Shown here one piece after another: positions 1 through 11,299 of a stretch of DNA of 64,000 bases. The first letter of the stretch is position 1; the number at the start of each line of letters is the position of its first letter. The notes under the pieces were generated by a model. The model had not been told where the DNA came from. It was given only the letters and a program-made list of their open reading frames with translations, and searched no databases. The translations under genes and the position numbers were made by a program. The DNA comes from Hofstenia miamia (taxonomy: Eukaryota; Xenacoelomorpha; Acoela). The stretch is taken from assembly GCA_004352715.1 (NCBI GenBank), contig SCFE01000070.1:157968-221967 (forward strand), in the 5' to 3' direction.

Positions 1-27
1 TAGCTGTGGAAGAGGTTGAAGGGGCTA

Positions 28-360
28 TCAAGTCGCTCGTATGGGGGTGTTTACAAGTTGTAAAGCTCTAAAGGGTATTCTCGAATCAAAAGTTTTTAAA
101 GTAAGGGTTGCCAGCTCCTCTCGCGCACATGGAGAAACGTGTCTCCCCATGTAGGGGCGAGATGTGGAGGGCGTCTGGGTCAATGCTATCAGCTCTCTGA
201 GTTGTGGAGCAACGTGTCGCCCACACGGAATCAGACTCTCCTCGGCACCTTCCTGACGTCCTCTTTTTCTTACACGGGCCTCAGCAAGCGGAGAAACGTG
301 TCTCCCACGCCTAGGTGAGGCATCTTGTTCACGTCTGCTATCTTCCATCCTCCTTCTCAC
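28..360 (-). other. Arg-rich open frame with three spaced GRHV(S/A)P repeats at the 3' end of element A
   Basis: A 110-codon open frame lies downstream of the integrase domain in a stretch richer in GC than its surroundings. It contains three copies of a GRHVSP/GRHVAP unit. At DNA level these are near-palindromes of the form GGAGAAACGTGTCTCC at 131, 206 and 290. A related sequence, AGCAACGTGTCGCCCC, sits in the 5' LTR near 8348. It could be a short accessory frame or simply untranslated 3' sequence with structured repeats. I do not recognise a protein family. Confidence 0.3.
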
Positions 361-1132
361 TCGACAGCAGACAGGTGGAGCTGGCGACTCTCATTTGCGA
401 TTTATTTTTTTCATTCCTAAATGCAGTTATAAGATTTAAATCCCAAATATTGGGATCGTAAGTAGTTCTCACCCTTCTCGTGGGGAGCGTATGTGGTTCT
501 AAATTCTCAGTATTAACATTATCACAATTGTACTCAGTGTCGGAAAAATCATCCTCGGAAAAACTAGTTAAGTTATCATATTTTTCTTGTACATCGACAC
601 CATTGTCTACTAGCGTAAATTCGTTATTATCATCAATTATTACATGTTCTATATCTTTTATGGCTCTCTTAAGCCGTTTAAAGTGTACCGTTTTACCGTT
701 GTTTAAGGTATATGTGTTATGATCCAGCACTTTTTCAATCGTGAAGGGGCCTTGCCAATCATTTGTGAGCTTCCTTACTTGATGACTATCTGTGGTAATT
801 CTGGGCAAATAAGCAAAGACTTTATCACCACACTTATGAGGCTCGCCATACAACTTCTTATTGAAAGTTTTCTTTTGCCGGATGCTTGACTGATTGGTAT
901 TCTGACAAATTGTCAAGTGAATTTGTTGCATATCAGTCATTGTTCTATTAACATAGTTCTCTACATTACTCTCTGCATATTTGGGAAACATCATCGCTAA
1001 GGAAGTAGCAGCTTCTCTGCCAAACATGGCTTTGAAAGGAATAATACCAGTTGTCGTATGCACTGAGGTTTTGTAAAAATATTTGACACATTCCACAATA
1101 CGTCTCCATTGTTTACCAGTGGCTTGGGACAA
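338..1132 (-). pseudogene. pol: Integrase C-terminal part of element A pol
   Basis: The 264 codons begin with the helical tail typical of Ty3/gypsy integrases (YKTSVHTTTGIIPF followed by FGRE). They continue to a GPF/Y-type module (WQGPFTIEKVLDHNTYTL, then RLKRA), which in this family helps the integrase multimerise and bind DNA. The acidic tail beyond residue 180 is unremarkable. The frame is separated from the catalytic core by the contig join at 1160 and, in the other overlapping contig, by a one-base frameshift near 2268. No start codon of its own is expected, as it is the downstream end of the pol polyprotein. Confidence 0.85.
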
Positions 1133-1160
1133 TGCTACTCAGATCAACTTGATGAGGGTN

Positions 1161-2132
1161 TCCATTTGCTTGATGATGGTAAGCTGTTGTTAATTCATGG
1201 ATCACTTCCAGTTCGTTCATCAAAGCACGCAGAAGGTTACTTTCAAATTGCGGACCTCTATCTGAAACTAGTTTGCGCATTGGCCAGTATTTTAGGATCC
1301 ACTCTTTAAGGATTTTTTCAGCCACCATCTCTGCAGTTGTACTATTTAAAGGAACTATACGAGCAAACTTGGTGAAATGGTCAACTATTACAAGTAAATA
1401 CTGAAAGCCCTTGTCGTCTTTGGATAGCTGCTCCAGATCGACATGTACTAATTCATTGGGACTTTCTGCAGATTGTGATTCCATCTCAGCTCGTTGTTGC
1501 GGGAAGTGGTGAATGTTGTTTAATAAGCATTTTTCACATTTGTCAATAATGTCTGTCACAGTAGCGCATATTCTGGTAGTTACGTATCTAGAGTTAAAAG
1601 TTTTTTCAGTTTGGAGAATGCCCAGGTGACCTCGTTCATGAACTCGCCACACTAGATCCCGTTTAAAGTACTCAGGGATAGTGAGACGATTGTTGTTCTT
1701 GCTCTTGGCGTATAACAGGCCTTTGTCAGTCACCTGCCAGTTATAGCGATGGAAATATCGATTCACCTCTGGGGACGTAGGGAAATACGGATCCCCCATC
1801 CTCTTCATTATCTGATCCAGTATCCAATCACAATGTTGGTAACGAATTATTTCCTCCTCTGAAATTTCCTCTCTCATCAATATGGCAAGAATTGGCTTTC
1901 CATTTCGATCGGCGTTGATTTCAGGTATCAACTGATACTCGGTGTGCGGGATAAAGGAAAAAGGAACTTTCTCACCCTCTGGTTTTTTAAGATCGCGTTC
2001 GTAGCTCAGAAGAGCTGTCCAGTAGTCTGCGTTCAAGTGGAGTTTGCCAGGGCGATGTTTAATAGTGAATGTGAAATCATTTAAGTATTCAATCCATCTT
2101 GCGACAATGTTTGATTTATCGCCATTGAATTT
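1161..2132 (-). repeat. Assembly duplicate of the integrase core/RNase H region
   Basis: This 972-base block matches 2276-3247 almost or entirely base for base and is bounded on both sides by a single N (1160, 2133). The 120 bases left of the first N (1040-1159) likewise match 2134-2253, with a few mismatches. The pattern is that of three overlapping contigs laid end to end, not of a biological tandem duplication. The open frame 1113-2036 across it duplicates the integrase part of 2267-3859. Confidence 0.85.
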
Positions 2133-2266
2133 NAATAATACCAGTTGTCATATGCACTGAGGTTTTGTAAAAATATTTGACACATTCCACAATACGTCTC
2201 CATTGTTTACCAGTGGCTTGGGACAATGCTACCCGGATCAACTTAATGAGGGTTTGATTCAACCTC

Positions 2267-3859
2267 TCAACCAATTCCATTTGCTTGATGATGGTAAGCT
2301 GTTGTTAATTCATGGATCACTTCCAGTTCGTTCATCAAAGCACGCAGAAGGTTACTTTCAAATTGCGGACCTCTATCTGAAACTAGTTTGCGCATTGGCC
2401 AGTATTTTAGGATCCACTCTTTAAGGATTTTTTCAGCCACCATCTCTGCAGTTGTACTATTTAAAGGAACTATACGAGCAAACTTGGTGAAATGGTCAAC
2501 TATTACAAGTAAATACTGAAAGCCCTTGTCGTCTTTGGATAGCTGCTCCAGATCGACATGTACTAATTCATTGGGACTTTCTGCAGATTGTGATTCCATC
2601 TCAGCTCGTTGTTGCGGGAAGTGGTGAATGTTGTTTAATAAGCATTTTTCACATTTGTCAATAATGTCTGTCACAGTAGCGCATATTCTGGTAGTTACGT
2701 ATCTAGAGTTAAAAGTTTTTTCAGTTTGGAGAATGCCCAGGTGACCTCGTTCATGAACTCGCCACACTAGATCCCGTTTAAAGTACTCAGGGATAGTGAG
2801 ACGATTGTTGTTCTTGCTCTTGGCGTATAACAGGCCTTTGTCAGTCACCTGCCAGTTATAGCGATGGAAATATCGATTCACCTCTGGGGACGTAGGGAAA
2901 TACGGATCCCCCATCCTCTTCATTATCTGATCCAGTATCCAATCACAATGTTGGTAACGAATTATTTCCTCCTCTGAAATTTCCTCTCTCATCAATATGG
3001 CAAGAATTGGCTTTCCATTTCGATCGGCGTTGATTTCAGGTATCAACTGATACTCGGTGTGCGGGATAAAGGAAAAAGGAACTTTCTCACCCTCTGGTTT
3101 TTTAAGATCGCGTTCGTAGCTCAGAAGAGCTGTCCAGTAGTCTGCGTTCAAGTGGAGTTTGCCAGGGCGATGTTTAATAGTGAATGTGAAATCATTTAAG
3201 TATTCAATCCATCTTGCGACAATGTTTGATTTATCGCCATTGAATTTCTTTAACCAAGCCAGGGTGCTGTTGTCAGTTCGCACAATGAATTTACGGCCAA
3301 GTATAAAGTAGTGGAATTTTTCCAAAGATTCGACTAGTGCAAGCATTTCGCACTTAGTTGTGCCATAATTCTTCTCTGATGCTCTAAGTTTTCGGCTAAA
3401 ATATTGCACAGGACTTTTGATTCCATTAACGTCCTGACTGAGGATCCTGCTAATAGTGACAGCACTAGCGTCACAATCAATTATAAAATCTTTCACGTAA
3501 TCAGGGGTATTCAAGGACGGTATTTTCTTAAGTTCTATTTTTATTCCATCAAGAGCTTCCTGTTCTTTCCAAGTCCATTTGAAATTGACAGACTTTTTTA
3601 ACAGATTAGAGATCATTCTTGTTTTGTCAGTGAGGTCCGGAATGAACATCCCATAATAATTTAGGAAACCCATTAAGCGCTGAACATCCCGACGGGTCTG
3701 TGGCATTTCAATTTTATCTAAGAAATCTTTCGCATTGTTTTTTATCAAAATTTTTCCGGGTTTGACGACGCGACCAAGAAAAATCACTTTGGTCTGAACT
3801 AATGCGCATTTTGTTCCATTAACCTTGAGGCCGCTCTTTGCAATAGATCCAAAGTTCAA
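2267..3859 (-). pseudogene. pol: Element A pol: RT thumb, RNase H and integrase zinc and catalytic domains
   Basis: The frame starts inside RT (LKVNGTKC, VIFLGRVV). RNase H follows, with its acidic residues visible in DCDASA, the Glu of TKCEMLALVE and RTDNSTL. It ends in HRPGKLHLNAD. Next comes the integrase HHCC zinc-binding domain (HERGHLG, then CEKC) and the catalytic core with Asp in VHVDLEQL and Asp in SDRGPQF. The frame stops at TGA just after HHQANG, exactly where the third catalytic residue (Glu) should follow: one extra base near 2268 shifts the frame. It overlaps the upstream pol frame by 4 bases with a shift inside RT, which is probably a mutation or sequencing error because RT is normally uninterrupted. 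Confidence 0.9.
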
Positions 3860-5337
3860 CCAAGCTTATCTAGATGTTCTTCAAAACTGTTGCTGGTGAC
3901 TAAAGTATCATCTATATATGCTGAAATACCTGGTTCAAGGAGGTTTGCACTGTCTTTAAGAATTTTCGTAACATACAGCTGAAATGTAGCTGGCACGTTA
4001 CATAGGCCAAAGGCCATATACTTCCATTCGTATAACCCATAAGGGGTAATGAAGGTGGTCTTTGAGATGTCAGAAGGGCGCATGGGTCCCTGCCAGTACG
4101 CTTTACACAGGTCTAAGCATGAGAAAAATTTATATTTACTAGCATTGTAAAGGAGATCTTCTATCCTTGGCAGGGGGTACGCATCCTTAATGGTGATATT
4201 GCTTAGCTTGCGGAAATCGATGCATAGCCAATATTTCTCACCTTGGTGAATAAACACAGTGGGTGCAGCATATGGGCTGTTACTTCCTTGTATTATCCCA
4301 CTTTCAATTAGGTCGCTTAAGATCTTCTCATATTCATGTTTTAGATTTTCTGGGTGATCATGTTTCAATTCAATAGCATGCTCTTCACCTAATGCCTGAC
4401 CAACACTGATGGTACCATAGTTGAACACATCATGCTTGCTGTAAAGCAGAGATACCAAAGACCTTCTCTCTTTTTGATTTAAGTGCGGATGGGAATTTTC
4501 AGTAACTGTTGGCACCTTTACCAGACTTGAGGGAGCTTCTAGATCATGCACAGCAGTACATATTGGTAAACAAGTTACTGGGATGTTTTCAACTCTCACC
4601 AGCACTCCAATTAACTGTAATTGGGAGACTCCAATCTTTACCGAAGAAGTTGATCCATTGAGAACAGTGACGTATGTCTTTCCTCGAATTACTTTACACA
4701 AATCTGGCGAAAAGGAGACTCCACGTATGTACTTGCCTCTATGCCCTGAGATCATGACATCCCCATTAATACTGGCATCAGAAGAGACAGCGACTCTCAT
4801 CCAATGTTTCGGTTCGAGAAATATGGGTTCATCCAAATAAAAAATGACTTCCTTCTCAGGGATTGTAACCAATTGTGTTGCTTCCTGATCTTTAATGGAA
4901 ATTGTACTGTTTTTGAAGTCAATAACGCAAGAGTTGCATTCCAAAAAATCATTTCCTAATATGAGATCATTTGGGAGACGGTGGTTCGATGTGTCTATTA
5001 CCAACAAATCTACTTCGAAAGACTCTGCATGAATTTTTATCAAGGCATCAGTTAACTTTCCTTTCAAAGAAAGAGGGTTTCCAGAGGCATCGATCAGCTT
5101 CACACTAGAGGGATCCAATGAATCTCGACTTAAGCATAATTCTTTACAGCACTTGTCACTTATTATGGAGGCTGCTGCTCCCGTATCCACTGTGGCATTA
5201 AAGATATTTCCGTTCATCTCGACGGGTATCAAATTCTTTCTAATCAACTGAGTTATAACTAGTACGTTATGATCTTGTGCACGTTTTCCAGGAGGCATCG
5301 CTCCAACTAATTTAAATCTTGAGATGTAGTTGGACAA
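3856..5337 (-). pseudogene. pol: Element A pol N-terminal part: aspartic protease and reverse transcriptase
   Basis: The retropepsin-type protease has its catalytic triad visible as VDTGAAASII around residue 50, with a second conserved LILGNDFL near residue 125. RT follows from about residue 330: IDFRKLSN, the palm Asp in SCLDLCKAYW, YMAFGLCNVPATFQ, and the catalytic YIDD box in ISAYIDDTLV near residue 480. The frame overlaps the end of gag by about 31 bases in the -1 frame, as expected for gag-pol frameshift expression. It ends at a premature stop after EEHLDKLG, and RT continues in the adjacent frame. Confidence 0.9.
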
Positions 5338-6128
5338 TCAGGTCCTAGATCAACAAGATTGTCGACACACAGAGATTCAGTAACAGGTTCCTCTACAATA
5401 AATCCTTCACCGTCAGCAACAAACTGTATTTTTGCCTTGCACTGAGATTTTAGATGTCCTTTCTCTCCACAAGTGTAGCACCTTACCGATGATAAATCGA
5501 ACACTTTTTTGACAGATACAGGCTTTCTAATCTCAAAACTCTTTGTTCCGGAAATACCAGAACTTTTATTGATATCGTTGTTGATGCATTGCGAATTCTG
5601 AAGCATGTAAACCACACTGATGGCTTTGCGGATAATCTCGTGGAGGCTGTCTTCAGGATCACATCGAACTTCCAGCCGGTTTCTAATTGATGTAGGGAAA
5701 CCTCGGCAAATATAAGAGAACAGGTCGTGCTTGGAATATTCTCTGGAAAGACTGCTTAACCAAAACAGGCGTTCAACCTGGGTTATATAGTTNNNNNNNN
5801 NNNNNNNNNNNNNNNNNNNNNNNNNNNNNNNNNNNNNNNNNNNNNNNNNNNNNNNNNNNNNNNNNNNNNNNNNNNNNNNNNNNNNNNNNNNNNNNNNNNN
5901 NNNNNNNNNNNNNNNNNNNNNNNNNNNNNNNNNNNNNNNNNNNNNNNNNNNNNNNNNNNNNNNNNNNNNNNNNNNNNNNNNNNNNNNNNNNNNNNNNNNN
6001 NNNNNNNNNNNNNNNNNNNNNNNNNNNNNNNNNNNNNNNNNNNNNNNNNNNNNNNNNNNAAACAGGCGTTCAACCTGGGTTATATAGTTGCGAATATCAT
6101 CGCTGAATTTAAAAGACATGTTGCACAA
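5307..6128 (-). pseudogene. gag: Element A gag: capsid C-terminal part and nucleocapsid zinc knuckle
   Basis: The frame includes a capsid-like segment (LFSYICRGFPTSIRNRLEVR) and, near its end, one CCHC zinc knuckle, CYTCGEKGHLKSQC, of the CX2CX4HX4C type that binds genomic RNA. The run of Ns at 5793-6059 lies inside it. The same 31 bases, encoding NYITQVERLF, occur on both sides of the Ns, so the gap is probably false and the frame continuous. The last 10 codons overlap the protease-RT frame. Confidence 0.85.
5793..6059. other. Gap (267 N), probably false
   Basis: The 31 bases before the gap (starting near 5762, AACAGGCGTTCAACCTGGG) are repeated immediately after it at 6061-6091. Overlapping contig ends were not merged, so little or no sequence is missing. 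Confidence 0.9.
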
Positions 6129-7396
6129 TAATGTCTTGTACTGATGTTTAATATGCGGTGCATGGTAGTGATCCTCAAAAACCCTACCAGAAGCTGGTAA
6201 TCAGTTTTGATGCTCCGTTCAAGCATCATGTATTGGTTGTATGCCAATCCACTGAGGTATAAGGGGAACTGCGAAACGGTGGTATCTTGTGAATTCTTGT
6301 GCTGCTTCATGGTGAGTTCAAACAAGAAAAACCATTCGTCGAAAGACTGTGACACAGTGTCAATTTGCCCAGTAAATTTGGGTAGAACAGAGTGCTTGCT
6401 AAACACTTGAACCTGTCCATGGGACTTGAGGGGAAGAATCGACTCGCAATATCTCGGCTGATATTTAGAACTGGCCGTTTTGTTGAACAGACTGGTATCA
6501 CTCACATGTTGCTCCTTGCATGCAGGAATGACAACGGTACTCACCAGATAGCGTAATGACGGGACGTATCCTGTTTGAGGAGTAGCACTGGTAGTTAAAG
6601 TGGACACTTGCGTAAGAGCTGCCTGGGCAAAAGTAGGTTGACTATGCGATGGAGGAGTGGGACAAGGTATAGAAGAAGACACTTCACACAAAAGAACAGT
6701 TGGAGGAGGTTGGCTTGCGCCCACTAGCTGAACCACTCTGCCTATGATTCTCTAGGCTAATTCGTCCAGGGCTTCATTCAGTACAACATGAGTAACATAT
6801 TCATCATTGCGACTGTTTTGGTTAGGTGAACTCTCCTCTTGACGGTTTGGGTTATTTATAGCACTCTTTAATTCATGAAATTGCAATTCCAGAGCGAAGG
6901 TTGACTCCAACATCTGTCGCTTCATCCGTTGATATGCCACGTGTTGGGTATTGACTTCAGCCTGCAAAGATTCAACTTGGCGCTCACTCTCCATCCTTAG
7001 AGCTACCCGTTGTGACAGCTCCTCCTTCAAATGCTCGATCTCGGCGAGGTGCACATTAAAATGAGGCGTAGACTGCTGCTCATGACCACTAACACAGCTG
7101 TGAGGACGCATGGGAATTGGCGGAGCATTCTGAGAGTTTAGCACATGTCGAGCATTTCTATGGAATGAGGGGCTCAGATTCATTTCGTTTGCATTGCTGT
7201 ACAGGATAGTGGCAGCATTGTGATCATCCAACATTTGAGTGGTAGTCGGGGAGGGAGGTTGAGAAAAATTAAGTAACGATCCAACAGTACCAGGGGTAAT
7301 GTCCTGGTTACCAATGCTTGCAGAGGGGACGCTCTGAGTAGGAGAAGTCCCAAAAGTAGGAGAATAAATTACAGTATGACTAGAACTAGAATCCAT
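6080..7396 (-). pseudogene. gag: Element A gag: N-terminal coiled-coil region and capsid N-terminal part
   Basis: The frame starts with ATG at 7396 (MDSSSSHTVIYSP). A Ser/Pro-rich segment comes first, then a probable coiled coil at residues 120-180 (HLKEELSQRVALRMESERQ). A TAG stop at 6752-6754 interrupts the frame, which reopens in the same frame. After it comes a Pro-rich linker and a Ty3-type capsid start (LPKFTGQID, FDEWFFLFEL). A frameshift near 6130-6190 moves the capsid into the frame of the downstream gag entry. The TAG could be a point mutation of a Gln codon; readthrough is possible but less likely given the other damage. Confidence 0.8.
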
Positions 7397-7800
7397 TAAA
7401 CTTTAGAAAACAAAACAATTTATAGAACTGACAATGGGGAGCACTCCCACACATACACGAACGAAAAGCACATAAAGGGGGTAACAGTGATTAACTGACC
7501 AAAAAGGGAGAAATGAACACGGCAGTACTTGGTAATAAATCCAACATAACAAAGCACTAATAACAGGTAAAACAAACAAGAAATTTAACAATTGACATCA
7601 GCCAAATAAGAAACGCAGAAACTTCGTCGCCATCCTTCAAGGGTGAGGAAGTTAATGAACACATCGATAGGTAACTTTCTATGAAGTCTCAAAACGATCA
7701 GGGGAAACAACTATCCCAACTGATACGCACCAAAACGAAAACCAACTCACAACCAAACCATTGAAAGAAAACAACAAGATTAAATAGGTATCATGTCAGC
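7397..7800 (-). other. 5' leader of element A between primer-binding site and gag
   Basis: About 400 bases between the PBS-like site and the gag ATG. There is a 62-codon open frame at 7403-7591, but it has no recognisable features and is probably fortuitous. The stretch would hold the packaging signal and the splice or leader region. Confidence 0.6.
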
Positions 7801-7818
7801 GTCCTGTCACGGTCGCCA
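7801..7818 (-). promoter_or_regulatory. tRNA primer-binding site of element A
   Basis: On the minus strand, TGGCGACCGTGACAGGAC follows directly after the LTR end ...TCTACA. A site beginning TGG next to the LTR is the standard place for a tRNA 3'-CCA primer to anneal. I cannot say which tRNA. Confidence 0.7.
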
Positions 7819-8749
7819 TGTAGAATCGGTGGCTGGTAGGGAAACTTAACTAGAAACTTAATTGACTTGGCAGAAGGTTTAATTAGCGTTTTCAGTACAG
7901 CCACGATTCCGAGAAACAGATTAACATAGAACTTCTAACATAACTTATAGATGTAACATTGGTATTTCATCCAAGTAACCAAACTACTTTAGGTGCAACA
8001 CCAGATGACCAATTCCTATGGCTTCCAGCCAAAGTGGAGCATCCAGAAGTAAAGTGCCTAACCTACTAACTGGTGCTACCCTATTTGTCTCACTTGCTTA
8101 ATTTCTATCTCACTTCAAAAAATACAAACTCTCATTTTCATTGTTATCTCTCAGCTCACTATTAAATAATCTGTAATTGCCAGATATTCATGCTAGGCAA
8201 TGGCATGGTATCATCACAGTATTAGATTTTATAAGTGCATGTACTTGTTGAATTATGAAAGAGAGATTTATTATTTCCTTATACATAGCCATATGCATAA
8301 CTTAATGAGCCACAATTCGGACTGGGTAATCAACAGACCCCCAGAAGCAACGTGTCGCCCCGTGCTAATGAAAGCACTCCCAAATTGTTGCTGATCTTAA
8401 GCAATAAGTTTCATCAAGATAATAAATAAATAAAAGTACAATGGTAAAGACGGCAGTTGAGAGTAGATAAAATCTATTAAGCGATCGCTACAAGTTCCTC
8501 AGGTTTTATACAATTGTTTAATGATTACCTGCCTTTGTTTACAATACTTCAGATAGCAACGTAGTTTAACATGATCAATTCTATTTCCCTCGTAAAATTA
8601 AATTTGAGCAATAATCAGCACCATTGAAGGGACATCAAATTAGTAGCAACAAACTAAGATCAAAACTAGTTAATAACGTCATGGTGATGTAATAGTACAA
8701 AATAATCATAAAAAATAAAAAAATAACAGAATCCCCTAGCGACTCTACA
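7819..8749 (-). repeat. 5' LTR of element A (931 bp)
   Basis: The ends form an imperfect inverted repeat: TGTAGAATC at 7819 and GACTCTACA at 8741-8749, giving TG...CA termini. The left end abuts the PBS. The right 360 bases (from about 8390) recur at 10937-11299 and 14904-15265, identifying an LTR family of this genome. The right flank starts ATAGT; the left target duplication lies outside the window. Confidence 0.8.
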
Positions 8750-10176
8750 ATAGTAGATACTATGCTCTCATCAAGTTATGGCTCTTTACTTATTTATTAA
8801 TGCTACACTACCAACCTAGAAACTGCTATTAAACTTTTCATTGAAAATCTCTTTTTGAACACTTTGACACCTCTTTGAACTCATAAGTTATTCATTTATT
8901 CATTATTCAAAGACTCATCCATTACAGTACTCCCTTTTCTGCTCAACATTACATTAGTAAGGGACACACCTTGCAAGGTTATATTTTGACAACTTACTGT
9001 TGTGTTGTTACTACTATACCATCCCTCTCTTATCTGGTCTAATAATGAATATTTAGAATGATTATCTATTCTCAAGCCACACTAAAAGCCTTAACAAAAA
9101 TTGAATTAGTTCATCTAGTAATAAATCAACCTGAAAAACTCAATGACATGGAGTCAAGAATGCAATTTTTGGAAAACCACAAAATATCAATCAATCACTC
9201 TTATGATACCCCAACTTTGTAACACAGGAACAGTTTACCATCTTTAAAACATCTATGCTGGAAAACCTAAATGTATTTCACATTAATATATTAGATACAA
9301 TAACTAATTAAATGAAACATATGACTAACCTGAGTCAATCATCACAAGCAGCAGCCTTCAAGGCTTATCCTGATCCATTACAGGGACTCATCCCCTCATT
9401 GAAATTACCAATCACGTCTGGTTTTAGTGTGACATCCTCTACCAGGCATTATTACTGCTTGTATATGTTACTCTATACCATTGATGGTATATTTGCAGGT
9501 AGGGATTTACTAACTAGATACTGCAATAGCTTTTGCGTATTTCTGTTAATTTAACATAACAAGATTTAACCATTCACTATTTAGGTGATGAAGCCACACA
9601 GCATTTCCTCCAATGATCAATAGTGGGCATCTGCCTAAAAATTACTTACATCATCTTTTTGATAACCAAATAAACCTCTAACATACATGGATATTTTGAA
9701 CCTTAAAATTCATCACCTTACTCCTGAAAACAACAATCATTGTCAAAGAAGAAGAAAAACTAATCTAAAGGCAGCAATTCAACTCTCTCAACAAATCCAA
9801 CAAGTCCTCAATCAGATTAAAAACAAAAAACTCTTGAAAACTGAAGTCATCTCAACACCTATGTTGATCAGAGCAGAAAACCAAAACCAGCTATTGGATA
9901 AATCCATGCTTAACAGCAAGACCCAAATAAAAATTACCCCTATTCAATACACCTCAAGCAAAATGTCAGACATTGAGGTGATCAAAATGAACATGTTCAG
10001 AAAGGCATTCACCAAAACAGGACTCAAAATTCTCATGTCTCCTAATCAACATATCACATTCAATATTGAATATAGTTGAAACCAGATTCTTAATAGCCTG
10101 CAAAACAAAACAATCTCTAACAAAAACCTCAAAGCTAGGTGTAATAGCCAAACTTAATTATAAATCATGAAATTAC
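8750..10176. other. Old, degenerate retroelement-like sequence, no intact gene
   Basis: AT-rich and strikingly poor in CpG. The best open frame, 9687-10079 plus strand (130 codons, rich in Asn, Gln and Lys), looks like a decayed gag-like segment but has no recognisable domain. The frame 9312-9554 is probably noise. Its sequence style matches 11300-12989. Confidence 0.35.
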
Positions 10177-10935
10177 TGTAACATCCTCCACCTAGCTTAT
10201 TACGCCATGTCTAATTACTGATACTGAGTACTCTAGTAAATCACAGGTGAGGTGTTACCAAGTTGTTGAACCATCAGACCTTCCTCTCTTATTAACTAGT
10301 TATGTTAATCAAATGATTGAGTATTAAATATCACTGTTTATGTGACAGAGCAGTAAGATGTTTCCCTTCAGTTCTTCTATGGGCTACTGCCCAAAGCCGA
10401 TCTCCACAACACAGCTCCTCTCCTTCTGCAACGATAATTGAATCCACGGCACCACCTCAGCTCAACTGGAATTAATTATGTGTACCTTACGTTAGCTTAG
10501 TGCGTGCACTCAAGTAAAGTTGTAACTGACTTAAACTCAATTTTGTGAAGTGTTTGTTGTTTTGATTTAATAAAGCAACCGGGCGTTGATACTAACTGCA
10601 TTTGGATAATATTAAAATTAGCCATTACCGTAAAAACTATTGGCTTAAACATTTAAGTAATAGGATTGCAGTTTCCTATACCTACATTTACTAACACTAC
10701 ATGTAAAGTCATTTATCAGGTCAATTATAGTCGAGTCTCCTATGTTTAAGAATATATAAATATCCCTAAGTGTCGACTATCCAGTCGTTTCAAGCGTTGA
10801 TTATTTCATACATGTATTGATCGATAGTCAGACTAGGCAAGAATCGAAAAACTCCTAACCATAACATAAGTGCGGTTTCGTGACTGGCACAAGGACCCTG
10901 AGAATCGATCCCGTGATGGAATCCAGCCACTACTC
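10177..10935 (+). repeat. LTR-like repeat D, younger copy, cut by a contig join
   Basis: Begins TGTAACATCCTCC, a form common at LTR starts, and runs to a single N at 10936. The part from about 10420 to 10925 aligns with 13190-13780. This copy retains many CpG sites while the other has almost none, so it is the more recent insertion. No matching 3' partner is seen. Confidence 0.5.
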
Positions 10936-10936
10936 N

Positions 10937-11299
10937 GATCTTAAGCAATAAGTTTCATTTAAGATAATAAATAAATAAGAAATACAATGGTAAAGACGGC
11001 AGTTGAGAGTAGACAAAGTCTATTGAACTATCACTACAGGTTTCTCAGTTTTTATACAAAAGTTTCAATTATTACCTGCCTTTGTTTACAATGATTAGAA
11101 GTCAATGTAGTTTAACATGATCAAATTAGTTTTTCCTCGTAAAATTAAATTTGAGCAAATATCAGCACCATTGAGGGGACATGAAATTAATAATAACAAA
11201 CTAAGATCGAAAACGATTAATAACATCATAGTGACGTAATAATACAAATTAAAAAGATATAAAAGAATAAATTCGACGAAATCCCCGAGCGACTCTACA
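10937..11299 (-). repeat. Partial LTR of the element A/B family
   Basis: Starts after the N at 10936 and ends GACTCTACA at 11299. It is very close to the copy at 14904-15265 and more distant from 8390-8749. Flanking sequence to the right (ATATAGAAG) is not a polypurine tract, so this is a 5' or solo LTR whose left part was lost at the contig join. Confidence 0.75.

Larger units (their letters stand above)
1..8749 (-). mobile_element. Ty3/gypsy-type LTR retrotransposon, element A (3' end beyond window)
   Basis: Reading right to left, the order is 5' LTR (7819-8749), a primer-binding-site-like sequence, gag with a CCHC zinc knuckle, aspartic protease, reverse transcriptase, RNase H, integrase, and integrase C-terminal domain. 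This gag-PR-RT-RH-INT order is that of Ty3/gypsy. The 3' LTR is not reached at the left edge. The element is inactive as assembled: an in-frame TAG in gag, a gag frameshift, a frameshift in RT, and a one-base frameshift at the integrase catalytic Glu. Two single Ns (1160 and 2133) and one 267-base gap (5793-6059) are contig joins, so part of the damage may be assembly error. Confidence 0.9.

Noticed and set aside
1113-2036. A second integrase gene
   Set aside because: Exact copy of the integrase region at 2276-3247 bounded by lone Ns; an assembly duplication.
10880-10935. tRNA or tRNA-derived SINE, from a B-box-like GATCGATTC on the minus strand
   Set aside because: No paired T stem, no convincing A box or acceptor stem.
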